A stretch of DNA of 64,000 nucleotides from LMUY01 sp964244655 (lineage in GTDB: Bacteria; Pseudomonadota; Alphaproteobacteria; Acetobacterales; Acetobacteraceae): the NCBI GenBank assembly GCA_964244655.1, contig CAXTJU010000001.1:39841-103840 (forward strand), in the 5' to 3' direction. A program made the position numbers and the translations under genes. The notes below the pieces were generated by a model. That model searched no databases, was not told the origin of the DNA, and saw only the letters and a program-made list of their open reading frames with translations. The number at the start of each line of letters is the position of its first letter. The first letter of the stretch is position 1. Below are positions 54,301 to 63,462 of this stretch, piece by piece.

Positions 54301-55083
54301 CTAGGGCGCCACGGTCTCCGCCAGCTGCGGCAAAGCCATGTCCATGTCCAGGTAGTGGCCCATGACCTCGCGCGCCGGACCGTCCTCGCGCACCCGGCCA
54401 TGGTCCAGCCAGATCACCCGGGTGGCCCACTCGAGCACGATGTCTTCCAGGTGCGAGGACAGCACCAGGATTTCCGCCGTCTTGACCAGGCTTTCCATGC
54501 GGGCGCGCGCCTTGTCCAGGAAGTTCGCATCGCCTGCCAGGAACCACTCGTCCATCAGCAGCACCTGGGGCTGGATGGCCGTGGCCATGGCGAAGGCGAG
54601 GCGCACGGCCATGCCGGAGGAGTAGAACCGCACCGGCAGCTCCATGAACTCGCCCAGCTCGGCGAAATCGCACACGTCCTCCACCAGGCGAGCCGTGGCG
54701 GCACGGTTCATGCCGTTGTACAGGCCGCGCAGCATGATGTTCTCGCGGCCGGACAGGTCGTTGTTCATGCCGGAGTTCACGTCCAGCAGGGAGCCCACCG
54801 CGCCCTCGACGCGCAACCGGCCGGCCACCGGCTCGTAGATGCCGGCCAGCGCCCGCAGCAGCGTGGTCTTGCCCGCGCCGTTGCCGCCCACCAGGGCCAG
54901 GCGGTCCCCCGGGCGCAAGGTGAACGAGATGTCGCGCAACGCCTGCACCACCATGCGGTGCTGCCCGTCTTCGCCCAGCCGGCCAGACGCGGCCGCCAGC
55001 ATCGTCTTCTTCAGGCTGCGGCTGTTGCCGTGATACAGCGGGAAATCGATGCACAGGCCTTCAGCTCGGATGCCGGCCGCCAT
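54301..55083 (-). CDS. polysaccharide ABC exporter ATP-binding protein (Wzt/KpsT-like)
   Basis: 260 residues. Walker A is VGGNGAGKTTLLRAL, Walker B is VLLMDEWFLAGD and the signature is FYSSGMAVRLAFAMA, the atypical form of teichoic acid/O-antigen/capsule exporters (in place of LSGGQ). A short N-terminal extension (FPLYHGNSRSLKK) is typical of Wzt. It lacks the C-terminal carbohydrate-binding domain that O-antigen Wzt proteins often have. It pairs with the permease encoded just upstream (2-bp gap); together they export a lipid-linked polysaccharide across the inner membrane. Confidence 0.92.
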   Translation of the reverse strand: MAAGIRAEGLCIDFPLYHGNSRSLKKTMLAAASGRLGEDGQHRMVVQALRDISFTLRPGDRLALVGGNGAGKTTLLRALAGIYEPVAGRLRVEGAVGSLLDVNSGMNNDLSGRENIMLRGLYNGMNRAATARLVEDVCDFAELGEFMELPVRFYSSGMAVRLAFAMATAIQPQVLLMDEWFLAGDANFLDKARARMESLVKTAEILVLSSHLEDIVLEWATRVIWLDHGRVREDGPAREVMGHYLDMDMALPQLAETVAP

Positions 55084-55085
55084 GC

Positions 55086-55937
55086 TCAAACCCAGAACGC
55101 CAAGCGGCCGCGCACCCGGGCGAACAGGGTCCAGGCGAACAGGCAGAGCACCGCGCTCCACACCGCCGCCGCGATCCACACGCCCGGCCCTGGCATCACG
55201 CCCAGCAACGGATCACGCACCAAGGCCAGCAGGGGGTAAAATGGGTTGAGCACCAGGTACTGGGCGTTGTCCGTGATCAGCTCGGGCTGCCAGATGACCG
55301 GCGTGAGGAAGAAGGCGATCTGCATGATGCTGCCCACGATCGGCGCCACGTCGCGGAAGCGGGCGCAGAATGCCCCCAGCAGCAGGCAGGCCGCCAGGGC
55401 GTCAACCACCCACAGCACGATCCCGGGCAGCGCGGCGAAGGCGGTGACGCCGGGCCAGACGTCAAACCAGGCGAACACGCCCACGATCACCACGACGTTG
55501 TGCAGCAGCACGAACACGTTGCGCACCACTGCGCGCGTCGCATGGATGGTGAACGGCATGCGGAGCGAGCGGATGCTGCTTTCGGCCGAGGTGAAGCAGG
55601 TGCACGCATCCGTCACCAAGCCGCCCAGCGTGTTCCACAGCACCAGGGACAGCGCCAGGTAGGGCAGGTACTTCTGCACCTCCATGTGGAACAGCTGCGA
55701 GTACAGCACCCCCATGGCCAGCACCATGATGGCGGTGGACAGCGTGAGCCAGAACGGGCCAAGCACGGAGCCGCGGTAGCGCAGCTTGATGTCCAACCAT
55801 CCCAGCGTGGCCGTGAGGCGCCAGGCGGCCAGGCCGTCCGTCACGTCCTGCCATGCGACCCGTTGCCGCGCCCCAGCGCCCACATTGGCCAGCAGGTCAA
55901 TCCCGCGCTCGCGCGCGGGCAAGAGTAAGCTCGGCAT
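55086..55937 (-). CDS. polysaccharide ABC exporter permease (Wzm/KpsM-like)
   Basis: 283 residues, six membrane helices, ABC-2 exporter type. Segments DIKLRYRGSVLGPFWLTLST, SSIRSLRMPFTIHATRAVVRN and AFFLTPVIWQPELITDNAQYLVLNPFYPLL (residues 207-236) are characteristic. It is the membrane partner of the following ATPase. The large glycosyltransferase gene lies immediately upstream on the same strand (43-bp gap), consistent with a surface-polysaccharide synthesis and export module. Confidence 0.92.
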   Translation of the reverse strand: MPSLLLPARERGIDLLANVGAGARQRVAWQDVTDGLAAWRLTATLGWLDIKLRYRGSVLGPFWLTLSTAIMVLAMGVLYSQLFHMEVQKYLPYLALSLVLWNTLGGLVTDACTCFTSAESSIRSLRMPFTIHATRAVVRNVFVLLHNVVVIVGVFAWFDVWPGVTAFAALPGIVLWVVDALAACLLLGAFCARFRDVAPIVGSIMQIAFFLTPVIWQPELITDNAQYLVLNPFYPLLALVRDPLLGVMPGPGVWIAAAVWSAVLCLFAWTLFARVRGRLAFWV

Positions 55938-55980
55938 TGCCAGCGCGCGATACCGTATCGGCGGGCGGGCCGCAACCGAA

Positions 55981-57843
55981 TTACGGCTTCATCTCCGCCG
56001 CGCCGAAGCATGGCTGCTCCTGCTCCAGGTGCAGGTTGGCGTTCAGGAACGGGTCGTGCAGCGCCAGGCGCCCCCAGTCGCGCACCAGCCGATCAAGCTC
56101 CTCCCGGGTCTGGTCGCGGCGCTCCGGCGCATGGTCCGGAACGCGGGACGCGAGTTCGCGGTGCTCCAGCGCCGCCCAGGGCGTCCAGACGATGCGGTAG
56201 CCATGCGCGGTCAGGCGCAGGCAGAGGTCCACGTCGTTGTAGGCGACCGGCAGCGCCTCGTTCAGGCCACCGACGGCGAAGAAGGCGTCGCGCGTCAGGG
56301 CGAGGCAGGCGCCCGTCACCGCCCAGACCTGCCGTGCCGTGCCCAGCATCCCGAACGGCCCGGCGCTGTCGCCGGGTGCGTAGCGCAGCAGGTGGCGCGG
56401 GATGCCGGTCGCGTCCGTCGTGATGCCCGCATGCTGCACCCGGCCGTCCGGATACAGCAGCTTGGCCCCGACAGCGCCCACGTCGGGCTGCACGGCATGC
56501 GACACCAGCACGGTCAGCCAGTCGGGGTGCAGGGCCGCGATGTCGTTGTTCAGCAGCAGCAGCACGTCCCCCCGCGCCGCCCGGGCCGCGGCGTTGTTCA
56601 TCGCGGACCAGTTGAACCGGCCGGGGTGGCGCAACACGCGCACCCGGCCATCCTCCGCCAGCCGGTCGAGCAGGGCCAGCGCTTCGGCCTCCACGGAGCC
56701 ATTGTCCACGATCAGCAGCTCCAGCCGCGGGTAGTCGGTGCGCCGAAGCACGGCGTCGGCGCAAACGGACAGCAGCTCGGCATGATCCCGGGTGGGCACG
56801 ATCACCGAAACCAGCGGGGCCGGCTGCGGCAGACCGTGGGCCGCGCGGCGTCCACTCCCCGTCGGCGCGGCTTCGGCGGCGACGCCCTCCCACCGTGGCG
56901 GCGCCCCCCGGTGGCACAGCACGGCAGGGATGTGCCGGATGCTGCCGGGTCGGGCCGCCGCGGCAACCTGGCTTGCCAGGCCGTGCAGCCAGGCCGGGCC
57001 GCCTCCCGGCGCGGCCTCCCGCACCAGCGCGGCCCGGAAGAAGGTGAAGGGCCCCAGCAGGTCGCGGCAGCGCTGCAGTTCCTCGTCCCAATCCGGCTTG
57101 AAGAACGGCTGCACCCGCCGGCCCCCCTCCAGCCAGTCCTCGTCGGCATAGATCACGTCCGAATGGGGGTAGCGCGCGGCGAACTCGGCGGCGATCCGGA
57201 GCGCCTCGGGGGCCAGCGTGTCGCGGGGATCGACGAAACAGACGAGGTCTGCGTCCAGGCTGCGGGCGGTCATGGCCGCGTCGCGATCCGGCGGCACGGA
57301 CTGCACCGACACGCCCGGCGGGCAGGCTTGCGACAGCCGGGCGAGCGCCGCGCCGCATCCCGGGCCTGGCAGCAGCAGCACGGCCAGGCGCTGCGTCGCC
57401 GCGGCCTGACGCCCCGGCCGCGCCGCCACCAGCTCGGCGAGGCAGGCGGGCTCGCATTGCTCGATCCAGCCGGCATAGTCGCGCGGGCCCGTCGCCGCGG
57501 GCGGTTCGGGCGGCACGGCAGCCGCAGGCGCCTGCCGCGGGCGAAGCCGGGTCATGGCCCAGCGCAGCGGCCCGGTGAGCCGCCAGCTCGTGCTGCCCTG
57601 CACGGCGCTGAGTTGCCTCTGCAACAGGTCCGCCTCCGCCCGCACGGCGGCCAGCGCCGCTTCCAGCGCGGTGGCCCGGCGCTGCGCCGCGCCGGGAGAC
57701 GGCAGCGGCGAGTCGAAGCTGGCCCGGTTGGCGTCTTTCAGGCGCTGGACGGCCCGGTCGCCCCGGATGGCTTGCGGATCAACCGGCGGCAAGGCCCCGC
57801 CGGCAGGAGCCGCGTCTGCCCGGGAATGCTGGGTTTGCTGCAT
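55981..57843 (-). CDS. family 2 glycosyltransferase, probably two GT-A domains
   Basis: 620 residues. Following a coiled-coil N terminus (AALAAVRAEADLLQRQLSAV, then SWRLTGPLRWAMTRL), a first, degenerate GT-A-like half has LDADLVCFVDPRDTLAPEAL and VIYADEDWLEGGR. A second, complete GT2 half has VSVIVPTRDHAELLSVCADA, the LELLIVDNGS motif, LLLLNNDIAALHPDW and VTGACLALTRDAFFAVGGLNE. It transfers sugars onto a lipid or polysaccharide acceptor in the cytoplasm. The ATG at 57843 (MQQTQHSR) is preferred to 57975. It precedes the Wzm/Wzt pair, so it may build the exported glycan. Confidence 0.88.
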   Translation of the reverse strand: MQQTQHSRADAAPAGGALPPVDPQAIRGDRAVQRLKDANRASFDSPLPSPGAAQRRATALEAALAAVRAEADLLQRQLSAVQGSTSWRLTGPLRWAMTRLRPRQAPAAAVPPEPPAATGPRDYAGWIEQCEPACLAELVAARPGRQAAATQRLAVLLLPGPGCGAALARLSQACPPGVSVQSVPPDRDAAMTARSLDADLVCFVDPRDTLAPEALRIAAEFAARYPHSDVIYADEDWLEGGRRVQPFFKPDWDEELQRCRDLLGPFTFFRAALVREAAPGGGPAWLHGLASQVAAAARPGSIRHIPAVLCHRGAPPRWEGVAAEAAPTGSGRRAAHGLPQPAPLVSVIVPTRDHAELLSVCADAVLRRTDYPRLELLIVDNGSVEAEALALLDRLAEDGRVRVLRHPGRFNWSAMNNAAARAARGDVLLLLNNDIAALHPDWLTVLVSHAVQPDVGAVGAKLLYPDGRVQHAGITTDATGIPRHLLRYAPGDSAGPFGMLGTARQVWAVTGACLALTRDAFFAVGGLNEALPVAYNDVDLCLRLTAHGYRIVWTPWAALEHRELASRVPDHAPERRDQTREELDRLVRDWGRLALHDPFLNANLHLEQEQPCFGAAEMKP

Positions 57844-57875
57844 TGGCCGACCGGTATGGCCGCGGATTTGCGCGG

Positions 57876-58595
57876 TCACGAGGCTTGCGCGAGGCCCCCG
57901 TGCATTGCCTGTCCCGCCGGACACAGGTCGAGCAACGGGCAGCGCGCGCAGGCTGGCTTGCGGAAGAAGCAGCATCGCTGCCCGTGCAGCATGAGAACCT
58001 CATGGTTGTCGTAGATCTGCTGGGCGTCCCAGTCGGGCGGCAGCTGCGCTTCCAGCACCCGGTGCGACGGGCCCACGGCCAGGCTCTCCGGGATCAGCCC
58101 GGTGCGGGCGGCGACGCGGTGGTGATGGCTGTCCACCGGCAGCGCCGGGCGGCGCAAGCTGCTGAAGCTGAGCACGGCGGCGCTGGTCTTCGGTCCGATT
58201 CCGGGCAGCCGCTCGAGCCAGGCGCGCGCCGCCTCCACGGTCAATTCGCCGAGGAAATCCAGCGACAACGCGCCGCGCTCGGCCTGGATGGCGCGCAGGA
58301 TGGCCTGGATGCGCGGCGCCTTCTGCTCCGGCCAGGTGGCGCGCGCGATCACCGCCTCGACCTCCGCAGTGGGCGCGGTGGTCACCTCGGCCCAGTCCGG
58401 GAACCGCGCCCGCAACGCCTTGAAGGCAGCGCCGCTGTCCGCGTTGCGGGTGCGGTGGGACAGCAGCGAGCTGACCAGTTCGCTCAAGGGGTCGAGCGTG
58501 TGAAAGTAGCTGATCGGGCAATGGTAGGCCTGGCACAGCCGATGGTGGATCTCCAGCGCCTTGTCCCGCACGTCCATGGCGCCCGCCCCCGTCAT
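57876..58595 (-). CDS. endonuclease III-like DNA glycosylase/AP lyase
   Basis: 239 residues (233 if ATG 58577 is used). The helix-hairpin-helix LPGIGPKTSAAVLSF carries the lyase lysine, and LPVDSHHHRVAARTGL holds the catalytic Asp. Four cysteines in CCFFRKPACARCPLLDLC fit the Cys-x6-Cys-x2-Cys-x5-Cys cluster of endonuclease III. It removes oxidised pyrimidines and cleaves abasic sites. The related HhH-GPD enzymes of unknown specificity in alphaproteobacteria are the alternative. It lies 32 bp upstream of the glycosyltransferase gene on the same strand. Confidence 0.9.
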   Translation of the reverse strand: MTGAGAMDVRDKALEIHHRLCQAYHCPISYFHTLDPLSELVSSLLSHRTRNADSGAAFKALRARFPDWAEVTTAPTAEVEAVIARATWPEQKAPRIQAILRAIQAERGALSLDFLGELTVEAARAWLERLPGIGPKTSAAVLSFSSLRRPALPVDSHHHRVAARTGLIPESLAVGPSHRVLEAQLPPDWDAQQIYDNHEVLMLHGQRCCFFRKPACARCPLLDLCPAGQAMHGGLAQAS

Positions 58596-58629
58596 GCAAG
58601 CAGAGCGCCGTCGGCCGCGGCGAGTTGCT

Positions 58630-59634
58630 TCAGCCCGGGAACCGCACCATCCGGCCGCCTTCCTCGTCCCACAGCGCGTAGCAGGGCGCCAGAAGCGCCT
58701 GCCACAGTGTCAGCGTCGTCACGGCGCCCAACTCCGGCCGGGCCTCGTGGCATTCCTGCAAGCGATAGTTCGGCATCCGCGCGGCGAGGTGGTGGACGTG
58801 GTGGTAGCCGATGTTGCCGGTGAACCATTGCAGGACGCGCGGCAGCTTCAGGTAGGAGCTACCGTGCAGGGAGGCCTGAACCGCATTCCACTCCGACTGC
58901 CGCGCCCACTGCGCCTCCTCGAAGCGGTGCTGCACGGAGAACAGCCACACGCCGATGATCGAGGTGATGACCAGGATCGGCAGCTGGACCAGCACGACGG
59001 GCCACACCCCGAACACGAGCACGAGCCCTGCCAGGATGCCGGCGATCACCAGGTTGGTCAGCCACACGCTCCGACGCTCCCGGGTCCAGGTCTTGGGCGC
59101 GTCGAACGGGATGCGGTAGAGCAGCAGGAACACGACCGGCGGCAGCACCAGCTGCATCACGATCGGGTGGCGGGACACGCGGTAGATCACCCGGCGGATG
59201 CGCGGCAGCGCCTGGTACTCCGCCAGCGTGGCGCACGTCGAGTAGATGTCGATGCCGGTGTCGCGGCGGTCGAGGTTGTTGAAGCTGGCGTGATGGTTGG
59301 CGTGCTGCCGGCGCCAGAACGCGTACGGCGTGAAGGTGATCACGCTGCAGAAGCGTCCGAGCATGTCGTTCGCGCGGCGCGAGTGGAAGAACGAGCCATG
59401 GCCGCAATCATGCTGGACGATGAACAGCCGCACCATCAGCCCTGCCGCCGGGAACGCCAGCGCCAAAGTGAGCCAGAGCGAGACGTGAAGGCCGGCGTAC
59501 ATCGCGCCATCAAGCGCCACGAACGCCAGGAAGGTGGTGCTGAACTGCACGAGGCTGCGCCGCAGCGACGGCGCCTGGAACGGCGCGATGGCGGCCAGCA
59601 GCGTGCGCCGCTCGAGGGGGGAGGCGTCGGTCAT
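58630..59634 (-). CDS. membrane fatty-acid desaturase
   Basis: 334 residues. Three His boxes are seen: QHDCGHGSFFH, RQHANHHASF and GYHHVHHLAARMPNYRL, with four to six membrane segments (MYAGLHVSLWLTLALAFPAA, LVIAGILAGLVLVFGVWPVV). These are the diiron ligands of acyl-lipid or acyl-CoA desaturases. The regiochemistry cannot be set. The ATG at 59634 (MTDASPLERR) is used; the reading to 59787 adds an unlike N terminus. It adjusts membrane lipid fluidity in the inner membrane. Confidence 0.92.
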   Translation of the reverse strand: MTDASPLERRTLLAAIAPFQAPSLRRSLVQFSTTFLAFVALDGAMYAGLHVSLWLTLALAFPAAGLMVRLFIVQHDCGHGSFFHSRRANDMLGRFCSVITFTPYAFWRRQHANHHASFNNLDRRDTGIDIYSTCATLAEYQALPRIRRVIYRVSRHPIVMQLVLPPVVFLLLYRIPFDAPKTWTRERRSVWLTNLVIAGILAGLVLVFGVWPVVLVQLPILVITSIIGVWLFSVQHRFEEAQWARQSEWNAVQASLHGSSYLKLPRVLQWFTGNIGYHHVHHLAARMPNYRLQECHEARPELGAVTTLTLWQALLAPCYALWDEEGGRMVRFPG

Positions 59635-59989
59635 CGTGTTCCCATGGCCAGCTGTTGCGGTGAACTGCGTGCGTAGCCTTGCTGCCGAAGCCGAAATGTC
59701 ACGGCCAGGCGGCGCATCGGTCGCATGATCATGTGCATGCTTCTCTGTCTGGCCCTGCGCGAAGGCCGCCGGAGCTGGGCGATCCATTGCCAGTTCCGGC
59801 GGGCCTTGTCATCCCCGATCGCGCCGGGGTCAGTGAACGTGATTATAACGGTAATGAGAGATCCGCGCCGTGGGAGCGGCCATATAGGACCATCAGGCCG
59901 AGTTCGGCGCCGTGACGGAGCAAGGTGGCGGGAAGCAAGGCAAGCAGAACGCCGGTGCGGTCATGCCTCGCTCCGCCGGGGATCAGCGG
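59635..59989. other. 355-bp intergenic region
   Basis: Upstream region of the desaturase gene. It includes an AT-richer patch (GTGATTATAACGGTAATGAG around 59840-59860) that may hold its promoter. No gene, tRNA or strong hairpin was recognised. Confidence 0.4.
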
Positions 59990-60184
59990 TCATCGCGCCG
60001 GATCGCCGCCGATCTGCGGCGGAAGCTCGTCCGGATGCCGCCGCAGCTGCCGGACCTGCTCGGGCGACAGCGGCTTGCAGCCCTTGCGGCAGGTCGGCGT
60101 CGGGCCGCTGCCGCTGCCGCGTCCCAGGACGGGACCCGGCGACGCCGCGAGCAACAGCGCCAAGGCAAGCCGCGACCACGTCAT
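59990..60184 (-). CDS. small putative secreted protein
   Basis: 64 residues: a signal-peptide-like start (MTWSRLALALLLAASPGPVLG) followed by a short Cys-containing mature part (TCRKGCKPLSPEQVRQLRRH). The Shine-Dalgarno-like GGCAAGG precedes the ATG. Overlapping alternative frames exist, but only this one has a signal peptide. It lies 88 bp after the porin gene on the same strand. No family is recognised and the call is tentative. Confidence 0.42.
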   Translation of the reverse strand: MTWSRLALALLLAASPGPVLGRGSGSGPTPTCRKGCKPLSPEQVRQLRRHPDELPPQIGGDPAR

Positions 60185-60272
60185 GCCTTGCCCCCGGGAC
60201 CGTCATTGGCTGAGGGGCTTGCAGCTGGGCGTGACCGAGCCGTCAAGCAAGCCGCCGCGCAGCCGCCGGCCG

Positions 60273-61736
60273 TCAGAACTGCGCGTGCAGCCGGGCGCCG
60301 AGGAAGTTCACCGGCCCGCGGTCGCGGTTGTAGGCAGGGTTGTCCACGAACTGGTAATCGGGGGTGAGATTGATCCCCTTGGCGAGGGCGTAGCTGTAGA
60401 ACAGCTCCACGATCTGCTCCGGGCCGGAGTTTGGCAGCTTGCCGTCGCCGATCAGGATGCCAAGGCCGCCCGCGTTGAGGTAGTCCTTGAAGTGGCGCGA
60501 GATGCCGTTGCGCACGAAGCCGATTCCGATCGTGTCGTCCTGCCGTTGCCACCGCTTGCCGGCCAGCGAGAAGCCGAACGAGACCGTGTTGTCGATGTCG
60601 GTGAAAGCCGTGACCGAGCTGGTGCCGTCCGACAGGCCCGCCCGCAGGAAGAAGCCGAGCTCCTCGGTGATCGCCTGCTCAACGTTGACGCTGCCGCCGC
60701 CTTTGCCGCGATAGCGCAGCACGTTCCCAGTGCTCGGCGTGGTATCGGTCGCCTTTCCCAAGGCGACCGCCTGCGCGTAGCTGCCGAACAGGCCGCGGGA
60801 GTAGAAGCCGGACAGCTTCACCTTGCCGTCCTGCCCGAAGACCGTGTGCCGCTCCTCGGCCTCCGCGACGTACTGCAGCTGGTGGAAGGCATGATTGTCC
60901 AGGTACTTGTAGCCCGGGGTGGTCGGCAGGTCGAACACGCCGCCGCGGAGCGCCCACCAGTCCTGGTACCACTCGGCGGACGCGCCGTAGCTGAACCCCC
61001 AGGCGTCGCCCGCCTGGTCGAAGTTGCCGGCGTCGATCAGCGACCAGTTGAGGAAATCATTGCGCGCGTCGTGGGCATACCGGTTCGTGTCGAACACGTC
61101 GAAGCTGGAGAACTTGCCTGCCGTGAGCACCACCCGGTTGGCCGTCTGCGCCCCGCCGAGCACGTTGAGGTCCGGCGGGACGCCCTGCACCTCGCCGCCC
61201 AGGTCGAGCGTCTGGCGGAGGAAAAGCCGCGGCACGCGGACGTACGGGTCGGCCGCGCCGAGCTTGTAGGCCTCCGCCGAGACGTAGCCGCCCAGGCCGA
61301 AGGTGTTGCTCGGGCCGAAGCCCTGGTCCACCTCCGGGTTTACCCAGATCTCGGCGCCGCGCCAGGGGCGGAACCCGGCGTAAAGCGTGACATCCCACGT
61401 CTCCCGCCCCCGGCTGCCCGGGTCGAGGCTCTGCGGGCCGCGGTAGGGCGAGGTGAAGGCGGGCTGGTAAATCTCGGTGAAGGTGGATTGGCCGTGGATC
61501 GCCCAGTTCTGAAAGACGGGGGCCGCCTCGGGAGCGGCTGACGCGGCCGAGATGTCGGATTGCGGCGCCGTCGCAGGCGCGCCGGATTGCGGCCCTCCCT
61601 CAGGCGTCGGGCCTGCCTCGACGGCTCGGGCAGGCGGCCCGAGCCCCGCCAGGCCGAGCCAGACGAACATGGCCACGCGCCACGCGGGACGCGCCACCCA
61701 GCCAAGTTTGCAGGGATGATCGACCAATGCCTTCAA
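60273..61736 (-). CDS. carbohydrate porin, OprB-like
   Basis: 487 residues. A signal peptide (VAMFVWLGLAGLGPPARA) precedes a Pro/Ala/Ser-rich linker and the beta-barrel. OprB-family segments are ETWDVTLYAGFRPWRGAEIWVNPEVDQGFG (residues ~110-140), VLTAGKFSSFDVFDTNRYAH and the final FLGARLHAQF with terminal Phe. It forms an outer-membrane channel with sugar preference. In this window the inner-membrane sugar importer is at the far left, so no direct pairing is shown. The first Met at 61736 is the likely start, though the N-terminal part is long for a signal. Confidence 0.9.
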   Translation of the reverse strand: MKALVDHPCKLGWVARPAWRVAMFVWLGLAGLGPPARAVEAGPTPEGGPQSGAPATAPQSDISAASAAPEAAPVFQNWAIHGQSTFTEIYQPAFTSPYRGPQSLDPGSRGRETWDVTLYAGFRPWRGAEIWVNPEVDQGFGPSNTFGLGGYVSAEAYKLGAADPYVRVPRLFLRQTLDLGGEVQGVPPDLNVLGGAQTANRVVLTAGKFSSFDVFDTNRYAHDARNDFLNWSLIDAGNFDQAGDAWGFSYGASAEWYQDWWALRGGVFDLPTTPGYKYLDNHAFHQLQYVAEAEERHTVFGQDGKVKLSGFYSRGLFGSYAQAVALGKATDTTPSTGNVLRYRGKGGGSVNVEQAITEELGFFLRAGLSDGTSSVTAFTDIDNTVSFGFSLAGKRWQRQDDTIGIGFVRNGISRHFKDYLNAGGLGILIGDGKLPNSGPEQIVELFYSYALAKGINLTPDYQFVDNPAYNRDRGPVNFLGARLHAQF

Positions 61737-61828
61737 AACGTGCGCCCGCCATCAACGAGCAAGCTGCCTAGTGCGAGTGAGAATGCTTCGCAATAGCGGA
61801 CGTGGCCAGGCATCCAGCCGCTGGCCGG

Positions 61829-62893
61829 TCAGCCGCGCGCCTCGGTGACCTCGATCGCGTCGAGGCCCTGGTAGCGATAGATCAGCACGGAGCCGACCCA
61901 GGCGGCGATGAACACGCCGATCACGACGAAGCCCAGGGTGTTGAAGTTGTCGCTCAGGACGCTGACCCCGTCCCACACGCCGCCGGTCAGGCCAAGCTGG
62001 CCGCCGATGAGGCCAAGCGCCTCGATCCCGCCGATCAGCACCGCCACGACCACCGACACCAGGGTGATCGTCATGTTGTAGTACAGCTTGCGGATCGGCT
62101 TGACGAACGCCCAGTCATAGGCGCCCAGCATCAAGATGCCGTCGGTGGTATCGACCAAGGACATGCCGGCCGCGAACAGCGCCGGGAACACCATGATGGA
62201 CCAGATCGGCACCCCCTGCCCGGCCTGCGTGGCCGAGATGCCGAGCAGCGCCACCTCCGTTGCGGTGTCGAAGCCGAGGCCGAACAGGAAGCCGAGCGGG
62301 AACATGTGCCAGCTCCGGGTGATCAGCCGGAACATCGGGCGGAACAACCGGGCCGCGAAGCCGCGCTGGTTGAGCAGCAGGTCGAGGTCCTCCTCGACAT
62401 AGGCGCCGCCGCGCTTGACGTGCTGGAAGGTCAGCCAGACCGAGCGGAAGATCAGCAGGTTCATGGCGGCGATGGCGAACAGGAACGTGGCCGACACGAC
62501 CGTGCTGACCACGCCGCCGATCGTCTTGAAGTCATCGAAATGCGCCGAGAGGGCGCCCGCCGTGGCCGCGATGGCGGCCGCAGCCAGCACCACGACGGTC
62601 GCGTGGCCCATGGCGAAGAAGAAGCCGACGCTGACCGGGCGTTTGCCCTCCTGCATGAGCTTGCGCGTCACGTTGTCGATCGCCGCGATGTGGTCAGCGT
62701 CCACGGCGTGGCGCAGGCCGAAGCCGTAGGCCAGCAGCGCCGTGCCGAGCAGCACCGGCTGCGCCCGGAACGCCGCCCACGCCCACGCCCACGCCGCCAG
62801 GTTGCCGAGGATGAGCAAGGCATAGATGCCGATCACCGGCCGGCGCAGGCTGGTGGCGCGCTCGTCGAACACGCCTTGCAGGTAGCCGAGCAT
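61829..62893 (-). CDS. nickel/cobalt permease, NiCoT (HoxN/NixA) family
   Basis: 354 residues, about eight membrane helices. The signature RHAVDADHIAAIDNVTRKL (helix 2, metal-binding His/Asp), FFFAMGHATVVVLAA, the LGFLFGLGFDTATEVALLGI segment and MSLVDTTDGILMLGAYDWAF are all complete. It takes up Ni2+ or Co2+ across the inner membrane. ATG 62893 follows GGAGG; the reading from TTG 62923 is less likely. An RcnR/CsoR-type operator motif lies about 200 bp upstream. Selectivity between Ni and Co cannot be read. Confidence 0.95.
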   Translation of the reverse strand: MLGYLQGVFDERATSLRRPVIGIYALLILGNLAAWAWAWAAFRAQPVLLGTALLAYGFGLRHAVDADHIAAIDNVTRKLMQEGKRPVSVGFFFAMGHATVVVLAAAAIAATAGALSAHFDDFKTIGGVVSTVVSATFLFAIAAMNLLIFRSVWLTFQHVKRGGAYVEEDLDLLLNQRGFAARLFRPMFRLITRSWHMFPLGFLFGLGFDTATEVALLGISATQAGQGVPIWSIMVFPALFAAGMSLVDTTDGILMLGAYDWAFVKPIRKLYYNMTITLVSVVVAVLIGGIEALGLIGGQLGLTGGVWDGVSVLSDNFNTLGFVVIGVFIAAWVGSVLIYRYQGLDAIEVTEARG

Positions 62894-63092
62894 GAGGAGC
62901 CTCCGCAGCCGGGGGTTGGGCAAAATGGCTGTTCATGGCGGGAGCCATCGCGCCGTTGCGATGACGTGAACGGCATATCAAGCTTAGGAAGCTGAATAAC
63001 GCTGGGTCAAGCAAGAAACGAGCCGCGAGTCTGTTTGGCATGCCTGAAACAACCGACCCGCGGCAAACAGCGCCGTGCGGCTTTATTAAGGC

Positions 63093-63104
63093 ATAGGGGG
63101 GTAT
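63093..63104. promoter_or_regulatory. RcnR/CsoR-type metal-repressor operator
   Basis: ATA-GGGGGG-TAT: a six-G run (six C on the other strand) flanked by ATA/TAT. This is the pattern recognised by the RcnR/CsoR family, to which nickel/cobalt (RcnR) and DmeR repressors belong. It stands 200 bp upstream of the NiCoT start, on the side where its promoter should be. No repressor gene is present in the window, so regulation is inferred. Confidence 0.6.
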
Positions 63105-63462
63105 TCTATGCGTCGCCGTGGCTGATGCGGCGGCTGGGTGGCGAAAGCACCATTTCGACTGGGGCCTGTCCCCGTTGCGCCGGTCACGCCGGCGCACCAG
63201 GCTCGACTGCTTCGAGCTTGCGGCCCCGGCTGACGGCGCGATGGGGACCAGCAACGTCGCACCGGCGAGAATGACGGCCCTGGCATCAGCGATTGGGGCG
63301 GTCTTGCCAGCGCCGGGTTCCGTGGCAACGACCCGGCGCTGCCAGCCTCGGACTCGATGCTCCAATGCGGATCGCTGACCGACGAGGGGAAGGTTGGCAT
63401 CGAGGCGCGCGCCCACCGCGGCCTGTACGACGGATGCCAGCGGGTCATTGACGGAATTGGGC

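Noticed and set aside
62894..63300. Possible cobalamin or NiCo riboswitch upstream of the NiCoT gene
   Set aside because: No cobalamin box or four-way junction consensus could be read on the minus strand; the conserved feature present is the G-tract operator.
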